Shown: positions 1-8,199 of the stretch, one piece after another | Layout of the letters: each line of letters opens with the position of its first letter | Numbering within the stretch: the stretch's first letter is position 1 | Source: JASLCR01 sp036405515 | Lineage (GTDB): Bacteria; Patescibacteriota; Saccharimonadia; Saccharimonadales; Saccharimonadaceae | Direction: 5' to 3' | Assembly (NCBI GenBank): GCA_036405515.1 | Contig: DASWXM010000012.1 | Location: 1 to 10,878, forward strand | DNA length: 10,878 nucleotides | Notes under the pieces: model-generated | Told to the model about the DNA's origin: nothing | The model's input: only the letters and a program-made list of their open reading frames with translations | The model's database searches: none | Made by a program: the position numbers and the translations under genes

Positions 1-539
1 TAGCGGCTATTATTCCTGTATCGACAATACAGGAGGTGCTTCGCCTTATTAACGATGATATAGATCAGGTTGATATCCTACTCAATGATACACAAGTGAC
101 ATTCATCGTCGGGTCTGCTGAGGTAACGAGTCGCCTCATTGATGGCAATTATCCTGATTACCGTCAGCTTATTCCGGCAGATAATTCTACAACGTGCGAG
201 ATTCCTGTGAGTGAGCTCAAGCGTGTCGTGAAGTTATCATCTCTCTTCTCTAAGAGCGTAAGTGGCGGGATACGTCTTTCAGCAGATAGTGATAAAGGTG
301 AGCTCGCTATCAACTCTATCGCTTCAGAGCTTGGTGAAAATATTTCAGTACTATCTGTTCCGGTTATCGGTGATTCAGGTGATATCACCCTTAACTCACG
401 CTACTTAAATGACATCTTAGGGGTTATCTCGGATGATATGATACGTTTCGGCTTCTCGACAAAACTTGCTCCGAGCGTAATTACCTCACTGAAAGACACA
501 TCTGACTATAAGCATATTATTATGCCGATTAAGAGTTAA
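1..539 (+). CDS. dnaN: DNA polymerase III beta subunit (sliding clamp), C-terminal part, 5' truncated
   Basis: The clamp encircles DNA and tethers the replicative polymerase. The gene enters from the left edge; the frame is open from base 3, giving about 178 visible residues, roughly the last half of a typical 365-380 residue clamp. The GTG at 36 is internal, because the frame continues upstream of it and reads IIPVSTIQEVLRLI, a beta-clamp segment. The hallmark SRLIDGNYPDYRQLIP matches the canonical clamp motif S-R-L-I-D-G-x-[FY]-P-D-Y. The end, HIIMPIKS, matches the family's C-terminal [IM]MP[VIM][RK] peptide, which forms part of the partner-binding pocket. It stops with TAA eight bases before the stop of the opposing gene, so the two transcription units converge. 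dnaN usually lies near dnaA and the replication origin, so the origin may lie to the left; that is an inference. Confidence 0.95.
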   Translation, partial: AAIIPVSTIQEVLRLINDDIDQVDILLNDTQVTFIVGSAEVTSRLIDGNYPDYRQLIPADNSTTCEIPVSELKRVVKLSSLFSKSVSGGIRLSADSDKGELAINSIASELGENISVLSVPVIGDSGDITLNSRYLNDILGVISDDMIRFGFSTKLAPSVITSLKDTSDYKHIIMPIKS

Positions 540-547
540 TTACCCTA

Positions 548-1240
548 CTAAGGTTCTCTAACTATTAAATTAGTAGTATATTTCTTATTCTCTGAATTAA
601 TAGATTCAATATACTTTAGTGCGTGACTATGGTAGCGATTGATAGCTGCTGTCCTTCCTTCTTTTATATCTATATTCGAAAGGAAGACGGTTATATCAAG
701 AGTAAGTCTGGCAGGTCCACTATCGGGATTGAAGTTTGGTTTAATCTCGTACTCGAGAGTGCTATAAGGAAGCTTGTCCAAGATGGGATCCTTGTAGTAA
801 TCTGGCTTACTGTCCTGTATAGACATAATTGCTTTTTGTTGGTCTTTAGGAAGTTTCTCATAAGCAATATCTTTAGGTGTAAACCTAATTGTCTCATTAA
901 AGGAGTATGATCCATCTTTTGATTTTACTTCTATTGCAAAACTCACCTCTCTATCTATGTGTAGCTTATTTGTATCGGTGACAAGGTCTATATGACTGTC
1001 GGATATTGTTGTTTTGTCGGCGTAAAACAAGCTGTTAGGGTCGCTAACCTTTAGACTCTCGGGATCAAGATTTTTATTAAAATAGAGCTTGATAAAAGGA
1101 GTTTGGTAAGAGATCGATGAAAAGCTTGGGTTTGCTGAGCTGATATAAAGCGTGAAGAAGTAACGATATGTCCATACACCGGCAAAGACAAGAACAACAA
1201 GTAGTATGCTAAGTATAATTCGTTTTCTATATTTCATCAT
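548..1240 (-). CDS. Membrane-anchored protein with probable Ig-like domain, function unknown
   Basis: I do not recognise a named family. The 230 residues begin with a short basic N-terminus (MMKYRKR), then one hydrophobic helix at about 8-30, so most of the protein should lie outside the membrane. Residues about 33-122 look like a beta-sandwich of the bacterial Ig-like type (SYQTPFIKLYFNKNLDPESL, then alternating strands ending ETIRFTPK). Residues about 155-228 form a second, mixed region (STLEYEIKP, RLTLDITVFL) with a possible helix near 195-215. The size and single N-terminal anchor also resemble VirB8-type T4SS proteins, but I see no sequence motif to support that. Start ATG at 1240 has AGGGGG five bases upstream, overlapping the TAG stop of the preceding gene; a second ATG follows directly. 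It is the last gene of the leftward operon, so it may be an envelope or adhesion component of the same apparatus. Confidence 0.75.
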   Translation of the reverse strand: MMKYRKRIILSILLVVLVFAGVWTYRYFFTLYISSANPSFSSISYQTPFIKLYFNKNLDPESLKVSDPNSLFYADKTTISDSHIDLVTDTNKLHIDREVSFAIEVKSKDGSYSFNETIRFTPKDIAYEKLPKDQQKAIMSIQDSKPDYYKDPILDKLPYSTLEYEIKPNFNPDSGPARLTLDITVFLSNIDIKEGRTAAINRYHSHALKYIESINSENKKYTTNLIVREP

Positions 1241-1249
1241 ATAATCCCC

Positions 1250-3337
1250 CTAACCCTTTGGTGACACATATCCGGAAGTTGATGGCATCCAGTTATCTTT
1301 CGTTACTTTTGATGTATTAAATCCACCGCTTCCACCCTGGTTGCCGCCAATTTTTGTCACCTTGCCACCATCTACAGCTACTACTAGACTGACATGGCTA
1401 ACCCCAGAACCTTTTTGTATGTGCATATCGCCAGGTCTTGGTACATAACCACTGTCGGCGCTATGCCATTCAAATTTACCTCCAGCTTCACCTATTTTTC
1501 TTACATCGTCAACAGCTGCAACATTCCCTTCGTTTCCATCTCTAAGTGGGTATCCGGCTTGGTTATAGAGCCAGCTTACAAAGTCTGCGCACCAGTTCTC
1601 GTCTCTTCCCTGACTATATTTATGATAGCCACTCCCCGGTTTTAGTTGTCCGCTCTCCCATAGTTTCAGCTCTTGCTCAGCAAGGGCGACCACCTGACTG
1701 GCTACTGGAGCTGAGGATGATGTTTGACAGCTGTCACCTGAAGCTATGCCTGCGAGTGCGCCAAACACAACAAAAGCTCCATAGTCTGCGTTTGCCGGAT
1801 ATTCAATACCTCCATGATCTCGCTTGATTTGTCCCCATGTGCCCGGCTTGGCAGCTTCTGGATCACGGATTGCATCGGCTATATTCATAACATATGGCGA
1901 ACCTTCGTACGGTTCATTGAAGCCAAGTTTTTTAGCTTGCTCGGCATAAGCGCTTGCGCGGCCATTGTAGCCGAAAAAAGCATCTTTTACCGCTCCGGTA
2001 TCACCCGATTTTAGTCCGTCTTGATTTGACGTCTTACCCTTTAGGAAAAGCGCTGCTTCCTTTGTCTGCTTCATAAATATCTCATCACTAATGGTGTTAG
2101 ATGGAGGATAGTTTGTTGTCAAGATTTGATAAGGCCCGTCTCCATTATCCGGATTGTAGCGTCGTAAACCTGTCTCGCGTAAGTGCATTACTGCGATCAT
2201 TTGCCATGGTATTTTTGCTTCGGCTGCACCCGCTTCGTAGAATCGTTGATTCTCTTTAATAGCCTTAAGGTTCGCATCGGTGAGAATCGCTCTTCCTTTA
2301 TAATCTTTATTTGTGCCGGTTCCAGATATGTTAGAAGTGGTAGTGTCTGGTTGTTGACATACACAACCGCCACCACTAGATGTTGACGAATTACTTCCTA
2401 TCCCATTGCTTGCACCCTTAAAAGAAGCTATTAAATAAGGGTGATCCGTAAGATTACCAGTGCCTCCATCCGCAACACTCTTCTCTTTTGGAAATACTTT
2501 CTTCTTTCCAACTTGAAGCTGAGAGGAATTAAACATCCAGTCAACGTACACGGGTTCGCCACCAGGATTTCCCTTAAATACCGACTTCATTCCAACCTGA
2601 CTAAGGACTGTTTTTGGACTATAGCTCTCATCTGCTGCGTGGTATTGGTAGTTGAAGTCACCACCAATAAGTACGGGTCCTTTTGGCGAGAGTTGGCCTA
2701 CGAGTGTTTTTAGGTTTTGAGCCTGGATTTTTGATCTATTGGGGAACTTCCAGGCGGTTGTATTCCAGTGGGTTGATATGACCGATACTACGGCCCCCTC
2801 TTTATTTTTGAATGTTGCCCATAGTGCGTATCTGTCCCTGTTAGCTATTGAGCTTGGGTCAGTTGGTGGGTGGATCTGAACATTATCGCCATCGATTTTT
2901 GTCCATCTAGTGCTGTCCCAGGCAATTTGCACACCGGTGTCCTCTGTCTTTTGTGAGGCGTCTGGGTGGTTCTTTTTAAAACCCCTATAGTTTCCGTAGG
3001 TAAGGTTAGTTTTTGCGGATATTTCCTGAAGCGCAACAAAGTCTGGATTCCACGAACTAAATATATCTTGAGTTTTTGTGTATCGGTTACGTTGATCACC
3101 GCCGACTTTTATGTTTGCCTGAGCTAGCGTCACGTTTATCGCAGCGTTACTACTGCTGATCGCCGACTGATCGCCGACGGAGCATGCGCCAGCATCAGGG
3201 TTATAAAACAATACGTCATTTCCGCTATAGAACGTTTCATCAAGAGCGGACACTACTCCATTAAATAGAAGAACTGCGACAAGGATGGAGTAAGTAATTC
3301 CGGCGATATATCTTTTACTGAAACTCATTAGTAACAA
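1250..3337 (-). CDS. Secreted three-domain hydrolase: EEP (DNase I-like) nuclease + lysozyme/transglycosylase-like + CHAP
   Basis: This 695-residue protein probably cuts both nucleic acid and peptidoglycan outside the membrane. Residues 1-31 resemble a signal peptide (basic start, hydrophobic 11-29, VSA before LDE) or an uncleaved anchor. Residues about 67-307 carry the endonuclease/exonuclease/phosphatase motifs: ALQEI (E105), STHW (H190), GGDFN (D227, N229), VDW (D266) and TDHP (D298, H299), so the metal-binding and catalytic set looks complete. A Ser/Gly/Thr linker with GCVCQ follows. Residues about 350-535 resemble a lysozyme/transglycosylase fold: IPWQMIAV, HLRETG with candidate catalytic E388, then GDGPYQI. 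Residues about 543-690 are a CHAP amidase/endopeptidase domain: NWCADFVSW (C583), VSHVSLVV (H648) and GGNQ (N666). Transglycosylase + CHAP/NlpC proteins are the VirB1 equivalents of Gram-positive conjugation systems; the nuclease at the N-terminus is unusual. Start: TTG at 3337 has GGAG five bases upstream; the alternative ATG at 3328 overlaps the previous stop as TAATG. The choice changes only three residues. Confidence 0.9.
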   Translation of the reverse strand: MLLMSFSKRYIAGITYSILVAVLLFNGVVSALDETFYSGNDVLFYNPDAGACSVGDQSAISSSNAAINVTLAQANIKVGGDQRNRYTKTQDIFSSWNPDFVALQEISAKTNLTYGNYRGFKKNHPDASQKTEDTGVQIAWDSTRWTKIDGDNVQIHPPTDPSSIANRDRYALWATFKNKEGAVVSVISTHWNTTAWKFPNRSKIQAQNLKTLVGQLSPKGPVLIGGDFNYQYHAADESYSPKTVLSQVGMKSVFKGNPGGEPVYVDWMFNSSQLQVGKKKVFPKEKSVADGGTGNLTDHPYLIASFKGASNGIGSNSSTSSGGGCVCQQPDTTTSNISGTGTNKDYKGRAILTDANLKAIKENQRFYEAGAAEAKIPWQMIAVMHLRETGLRRYNPDNGDGPYQILTTNYPPSNTISDEIFMKQTKEAALFLKGKTSNQDGLKSGDTGAVKDAFFGYNGRASAYAEQAKKLGFNEPYEGSPYVMNIADAIRDPEAAKPGTWGQIKRDHGGIEYPANADYGAFVVFGALAGIASGDSCQTSSSAPVASQVVALAEQELKLWESGQLKPGSGYHKYSQGRDENWCADFVSWLYNQAGYPLRDGNEGNVAAVDDVRKIGEAGGKFEWHSADSGYVPRPGDMHIQKGSGVSHVSLVVAVDGGKVTKIGGNQGGSGGFNTSKVTKDNWMPSTSGYVSPKG

Positions 3338-6285
3338 TTATACTCCGCTGGTTTAACTTGCTTTAGGTGTCTCATTGGGTCAAAGGTTGTACCAAGATTT
3401 CCGTATGAACCGGTAGTGTTGGTTGAGGCCATAGTGATATGGAGATGTATTTTTGAACTTGCCTGTACGTTACCGGTTTTTCCACCCTTGGCGAGTATCT
3501 GGCCTGCGGTTACTTTGTCACCAACTTTTACTTTTATTGAGCCTTTCGTGAGGTGTTGGTATCCATACCATATAGGGTCGGCTGTTTTTATCATAATATG
3601 GTTTCCTGTAGCGGGTGAGCTTCCAGATACGTCATTGATAACCTTTACCACCTCGCCGTCGCGCATAGCAAATATATCCCCATTTCCGTCAGAGTTTATA
3701 TCCATACCTGCGTGCTCACTCGATCCACCATAACATGGTCCCGGTTTTGATTCTCCGGGCGCAATTGGCCACACCCACCCACCTTTTATTGGACCGGCAT
3801 CTGCCGACGGTTCACCAGCACTATCGCCTGTACTGCTTGGCTTACCTTCTACCGATTCCTCATCTTCCCCGTTTAGGGATTGTGCGAGTTGATAATCAAC
3901 AAGGAAGGTTGGTATTGCAGCGATTCGGTTTGTATCCTTGACACCCTCGACTTCTCGTTTTACACCTTCTGATTCACCGCAATCTTTGACAGAATTTCCT
4001 TCGGAATCAGTCTTGGTGATACAAACATCTTTTTGCGCGGCGGTGCCGGTAGCTGCGCAACCGCTGCCGCCACAATCGATTGTGCAACTGTCGGCGTTAA
4101 ACAGATAGTCACCACTGGCTGGGTTGCCGCAAGTGTCAATATAGTCGCGAAGAGGTGTGTCATCCTTTATTACCCCCTCCTCTACCAGGTCTTGGATAGT
4201 GGCATTATCGGCCACCTCTTTGCTGTCGTCTATCCAATCACCCATAGACGCGAGGGCTTTATCGGTTGACATATTAGCCTGTTTTTCGGTAAGACCTGTA
4301 CAAGGTGTGCCTGCTGCATTAATGGCAACCTCTTCCGACATGTCAAATTCTTTTGCGTAGCCACAATACTTCTGCGAGAATCCCGTATCTGCACTTGCCG
4401 TCGGCGATAATGTAAGGGCTGGAAGTGCTGTAATGCTTGAGAGTAAAGAAGTTAATCTTCCCGTGTTGGCACCGTTTGCGATCATGGCCGTTTGGGTGCT
4501 GTGGATGATACTACCGAGGAATGTGTATTGGCTTGAGGTATCAAAGGGGCTTAGTGAGGCAATATCCATCTCGCGCTGAAAATTCTCAGAATCCTGACGA
4601 ACTTTATCGTATGAAGCGAGCTGGGATGTTTTCAGTGTTGGTAGATGGTGTGCCATGCCTCCAGCCGAAAAGAACCCCATAGCACCAAGACCAAAAATAT
4701 CACCAAGTGCCTCTCCTTGCGCCTTAGGGATTTTGTCATTCTTTGCCAACTTTGCGAGTAGCTTTGGCACCTGATCTTTGACTATCTTTGCTACGACCTT
4801 ACTAATTATTTCGCTTATCGCCCATGAGCCTGCAACTTTGATGATACCTCCAATAATAGTCGCAGATGCGGCTACGGTTACTGCCGCATCAACTCCGGCT
4901 GCTGTGTACATCGCTTCGGAGCTCAGTGCTGTATCGCACCCTGATTTTGTTTTTTCCTCCCCCTCAATCGATGCCATAATTGTTTTATTTGAGAGGACCC
5001 CTCCGCCTGGCGCAAATTCCATATTGGTTGGTGTCTTGTTTTTCTCGATCCCAAGTGCTTGCTTGAATAAGGAGGAGTCGGTTGCGGAAGTCATCTTACC
5101 TTCGCTGTTTTTTGTCTGCTCGGTTAGTGTGGTGCCGAGGAAATTCACATCATCTGGGGTGACATTATTTTGGATAGCATTTGCTTTCAATTTTGATCCT
5201 GGCGATAGAATATTGTCGTTTACCATGGAGGCAATTTGCGCAAGTTGTATAGCGGCGACGCCTCCCGCAACATAGCGCGGAGCCCTAACGGCTATACACC
5301 CTGCTACTGTAGCCATATAGGCGGTGCCACCCTTCTTAGCTTTATCTAGGCGACTTGTCATTTTTGAGCCTATTCTGTCGGCTACTGTGCTTATTTCTCC
5401 CGAGTCGGGAACTTTGCTTTCTAGCTTTTTGCGGCGCTCTTCATCAGTAAGATCGGCGTTTTTCCCGTCTGCGTGTCCACCATCTCGCGAAAGTTTCAAT
5501 GCGTCCCAGAATTTAAGTTTCATATGACTGCCGCGCCAAGCAGCAAAACGAACATTAAATGCACCTCCTCGTCCTAGTACTTTTGCGGCGAGGTCTCTAT
5601 TTTCAGGTTTTCCGAGGAAGCTGCGTAGTTCATTGGCGGGTACGGGATCGGGGTGACCGTCAAACCTATAGTGAGTAGGATTTTTATCTGGATAACCGGT
5701 TGACTTTGTTCGTTCGGGGATTGCGTATACTCCCTTTTTTTCTAGCTTTTTCAGTGCTTTGTTGGAGATACGGCCAAACTTACACTTTAAGTTCTTCGAG
5801 GTGCTTCTGCAGATTTGATCACCGGCTGTTACCTTACCAAATACCTTGAGAAATCTGCGCTCCATTGCCACTGATGACGAGTCATTATTGGTGGCAAGAT
5901 TCTCCATGAGATTGACGAGCATTGTGGCGGGACCAGCAATAAATCCAACGCCAAGTCCACCCCCCGCAAGCCCGAGGGCTATGAGTATACCTGCTGATCT
6001 TTTACGCCACCCACTGACTTTCACTTTAGAGTCGGCACCCATACCTTCTGTGCTTGTTGTCCATGATGCATTTGATGGGTTTTGCTCTTTAGCTCGAGCT
6101 ATATTGGTATTTTCTTGTGTAGGGTCGGCACTTTGGTTATAGTTTTTTGCAATGTCATCAAAAGCTGCGTCCTCAGCACTAGCCTTGCCTGCTGCAATCT
6201 CATCACCCCTAAGGCCGGGATGAGAATCAAACATCCCTTTGGCTTGTTTATCGATCTCGTCCTCACGTTTCAATGTCGACGGCAT
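3328..6285 (-). CDS. Large multi-membrane T4SS-locus protein with C-terminal M23 metallopeptidase
   Basis: The 985-residue protein has four parts. Residues 1-95 are hydrophilic and probably cytoplasmic. Hydrophobic stretches follow at about 97-126, 322-354, 455-500 and 526-546, with a weaker one near 595-630, separated by long basic loops. Residues about 635-770 hold eight cysteines (641, 662, 719, 734, 738, 743, 755, 769), suggesting a disulfide-stabilised domain outside the cell. Residues about 836-975 are an M23 (lysostaphin/LytM-like) endopeptidase with all key residues: HAGMD (H858, D862), YQHL (H911) and HLH (H947, H949). M23 enzymes cleave peptide cross-links of peptidoglycan. Lying directly after VirB4, the membrane part could fill the VirB6 role (inner-membrane channel), but that is from position only. 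ATG at 6285 is 12 bases after the VirB4 stop, with only a weak AGAGA upstream. The stop TAA overlaps an ATG of the next gene. Confidence 0.88.
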   Translation of the reverse strand: MPSTLKREDEIDKQAKGMFDSHPGLRGDEIAAGKASAEDAAFDDIAKNYNQSADPTQENTNIARAKEQNPSNASWTTSTEGMGADSKVKVSGWRKRSAGILIALGLAGGGLGVGFIAGPATMLVNLMENLATNNDSSSVAMERRFLKVFGKVTAGDQICRSTSKNLKCKFGRISNKALKKLEKKGVYAIPERTKSTGYPDKNPTHYRFDGHPDPVPANELRSFLGKPENRDLAAKVLGRGGAFNVRFAAWRGSHMKLKFWDALKLSRDGGHADGKNADLTDEERRKKLESKVPDSGEISTVADRIGSKMTSRLDKAKKGGTAYMATVAGCIAVRAPRYVAGGVAAIQLAQIASMVNDNILSPGSKLKANAIQNNVTPDDVNFLGTTLTEQTKNSEGKMTSATDSSLFKQALGIEKNKTPTNMEFAPGGGVLSNKTIMASIEGEEKTKSGCDTALSSEAMYTAAGVDAAVTVAASATIIGGIIKVAGSWAISEIISKVVAKIVKDQVPKLLAKLAKNDKIPKAQGEALGDIFGLGAMGFFSAGGMAHHLPTLKTSQLASYDKVRQDSENFQREMDIASLSPFDTSSQYTFLGSIIHSTQTAMIANGANTGRLTSLLSSITALPALTLSPTASADTGFSQKYCGYAKEFDMSEEVAINAAGTPCTGLTEKQANMSTDKALASMGDWIDDSKEVADNATIQDLVEEGVIKDDTPLRDYIDTCGNPASGDYLFNADSCTIDCGGSGCAATGTAAQKDVCITKTDSEGNSVKDCGESEGVKREVEGVKDTNRIAAIPTFLVDYQLAQSLNGEDEESVEGKPSSTGDSAGEPSADAGPIKGGWVWPIAPGESKPGPCYGGSSEHAGMDINSDGNGDIFAMRDGEVVKVINDVSGSSPATGNHIMIKTADPIWYGYQHLTKGSIKVKVGDKVTAGQILAKGGKTGNVQASSKIHLHITMASTNTTGSYGNLGTTFDPMRHLKQVKPAEYNCY
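3343..3346 (-). promoter_or_regulatory. Ribosome binding site that decides the start of the nuclease-hydrolase gene
   Basis: GGAG on the minus strand lies 5 bases before TTG (3337-3335) but 14 bases before ATG (3328-3326). The spacing favours TTG. The ATG remains possible by translational coupling, because it shares its A with the TAA stop of the upstream gene. Confidence 0.5.
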
Positions 6286-6297
6286 AAGTATTCTCTA

Positions 6298-8199
6298 TTA
6301 TACGCTGTATTCACCAGGGTTCATATAGCCTGGATTAACGGCTGGTTGGCCCGGATTTTGGCTTTGATTTTGTTGAGCTGGCTGAGTGTTTGATACTGGC
6401 GTTGTAGATACGAGTTGCTGCTCGGTTTCACTCGGTACGATCTGAATGTGTACGTGATTCTGTCCAGCAAAGAATAGTCCCTGCCCTACCGGGAAATTGG
6501 CGAGACGTTTTCGTTCCTCTTCGGTAAGCTTAAAGACATCGGCGAGTACGTCAACAGCACTCGAGCTTTGCTTTAGGAGTAGTTGCATTGATGAGTTGGC
6601 TACGATAGCGCGTCCCATTTTACTTCCCATAAAGTCCTCAACATCCTGCGAGATGGTCGTGAGACCAAGCGCGTATTTACGGGCACGTTTTGCGAGACTG
6701 AAGAGAAAGTTAGCCGAATCGTCATATTTCATGAGCTGCCATGCCTCGTCAACGATCAGCATACGCTTCTTTTGCTGACTTCGTGTGATATTCCAAATGT
6801 GGCTTAGGACGATATACATCGCAACTGGGCGCAGTTCGTCCTCGAGGTCACGAATATTAAAGACAACCATATTATTATTGATGTCGATATTTGATTGCTG
6901 GCTAAATATACCCGCAAATGTACCGGTAGTGTACTTGCGGAGTCGCTGCGCGAGCTGTGGACCGGTACCGCCCATGTGAAGGAGTGTGTCATAGAGGTCA
7001 GAGATAGTCGGCGGTGTGCTGTGATGTGTGAGTGGGTCTGAAGTGATGCCAGCTCGTGCGTAAGTATCGATAAGTCCCTGGTCGAGATCTGCTTCCTCTG
7101 CTGGAGTAAGTGCAGACATTGTCTGTCCATTTGCAGCAACCTGTGTACCGCCAAGCATGAGGCGGAAAAGTCCGTGGAGTGTCACGAGGTTGGCGCGTAG
7201 AGCGTCATCCGCTTCTTCAGTATCGATGACCTGCGGCAGATCAAATGGATTGATACGGGTATCGCTGTTGAGACTGAGGCGCACATAACTGCCACCGACT
7301 GCATCTGATAGCTTCTGATATTCATTTTCTGGGTCAATGATGAGGATATCTGCTCCAACCATCATGCTTCTGAGCGCTTCAAGCTTTACGGTGAATGACT
7401 TACCGGCACCAGACTTTGCAAAGACAACCATGTTGGCATTTTCAAGCTTGAAACGGTCAAAAATTACTAGGCCGTTATTGTGCATATTGATGCCATAGAG
7501 AATACCAGTATTGTCTGTTAAGTCGGCTGAGGTAAATGGAAAGCTGGTCGAGATTGCTCCTGTATTCATATTGCGGCGAATCTGCAGCTGGTCGGTCATC
7601 TGCGGTACGGTGCTGTTGAGTCCCTGCTCTTGTTGGGCACTGGCGACTTTTGAGAAGACGAGCTGCTGGCCGAAGATTGTTTCAATCTTGTGCTGGACAA
7701 ATCCAAGCTCGTCCAGGCTCTCGGCATAGACGGTAATATAGAGGCCATAACGGAAGAAACGCTCCGCACCAACTTGTAGCTGATCTCGGAGTTCCTCGGC
7801 GTCTTGGATGGCCGCTTCCAGACCTGGATCACGAGTCTTTCCCTTTTCCTGATTGATGCTCATGCTGGCTTCAAGTTGAGTCACCTTTTTACGCAAATTA
7901 TTCATGACCACCTGTGTATCAACCGGATAGATAAACATACTCAGGTCGAGCACTTCATCAATATTTATGATCGAACTCAACCAACCGGTATAGATTTCTC
8001 GTGGATAACCGTACACATAAATTGTTCGGCCATATTTTGTACCAAGCCTAAAATGACTCGACTGTATCTCAATACTACTTGGTGCGATGAGATCGCGAAG
8101 TGTCGTGATACCCTTTAGGAACGCCTGTTCTACTTCGGCCTGCTCGCGAGCACGTTGTTGGGCGGCAATATCTACCGGATCAAGTTTTTTCTTTGCCAT
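6298..8199 (-). CDS. virB4: VirB4/TraC-family type IV secretion ATPase
   Basis: VirB4 ATPases sit at the cytoplasmic face of the inner-membrane complex and power T4SS assembly and substrate transport. The 633 residues show the N-terminal VirB4 domain (about 35-230, including RTIYVYGYPREI and a charged coiled segment at 100-145) and a RecA-like motor. Walker A is AKSGAGKS at 261-268. ILIIDPENEY at about 285-294 is the typical VirB4 strand after it. Walker B is MLIVDEAW at 480-487. A downstream TTISQDVEDF (about 514-523) matches the sensor-like Q motif of the family. The last ~35 residues are rich in P, Q and N. Length fits a compact VirB4. ATG at 8199 follows the TAG stop of the TraC-like gene with no gap; AAGGAGG lies 10 bases upstream, inside that gene's last codons, so the two are probably translationally coupled. 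Two stops (TAA then TAG) end the gene. Confidence 0.95.
   Translation of the reverse strand: MAKKKLDPVDIAAQQRAREQAEVEQAFLKGITTLRDLIAPSSIEIQSSHFRLGTKYGRTIYVYGYPREIYTGWLSSIINIDEVLDLSMFIYPVDTQVVMNNLRKKVTQLEASMSINQEKGKTRDPGLEAAIQDAEELRDQLQVGAERFFRYGLYITVYAESLDELGFVQHKIETIFGQQLVFSKVASAQQEQGLNSTVPQMTDQLQIRRNMNTGAISTSFPFTSADLTDNTGILYGINMHNNGLVIFDRFKLENANMVVFAKSGAGKSFTVKLEALRSMMVGADILIIDPENEYQKLSDAVGGSYVRLSLNSDTRINPFDLPQVIDTEEADDALRANLVTLHGLFRLMLGGTQVAANGQTMSALTPAEEADLDQGLIDTYARAGITSDPLTHHSTPPTISDLYDTLLHMGGTGPQLAQRLRKYTTGTFAGIFSQQSNIDINNNMVVFNIRDLEDELRPVAMYIVLSHIWNITRSQQKKRMLIVDEAWQLMKYDDSANFLFSLAKRARKYALGLTTISQDVEDFMGSKMGRAIVANSSMQLLLKQSSSAVDVLADVFKLTEEERKRLANFPVGQGLFFAGQNHVHIQIVPSETEQQLVSTTPVSNTQPAQQNQSQNPGQPAVNPGYMNPGEYSV

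Noticed and set aside
36..38. GTG at 36 as the start of a separate small gene, with AGGAG just upstream
   Set aside because: The same frame is open to the left edge and the residues before the GTG continue the beta-clamp sequence. The AGGAG is also too close to the GTG to act as its ribosome site.
545..576. Inverted repeat CTACTAA / TTAGTAG with an 18-base loop just after dnaN, considered as a terminator
   Set aside because: The 7-base stem is A/T-rich with a large loop and is followed only by a loose TATATTTCTT. It also overlaps the 3' end of the opposing gene. Too weak to call.
4778..5275. Rightward 165-residue open frame inside the M23 membrane-protein gene
   Set aside because: It is antisense to a well-supported gene. 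Its hydrophobic Ala/Ile/Ser/Pro composition is what antisense of that coding region gives, and no ribosome site or family motif supports it.
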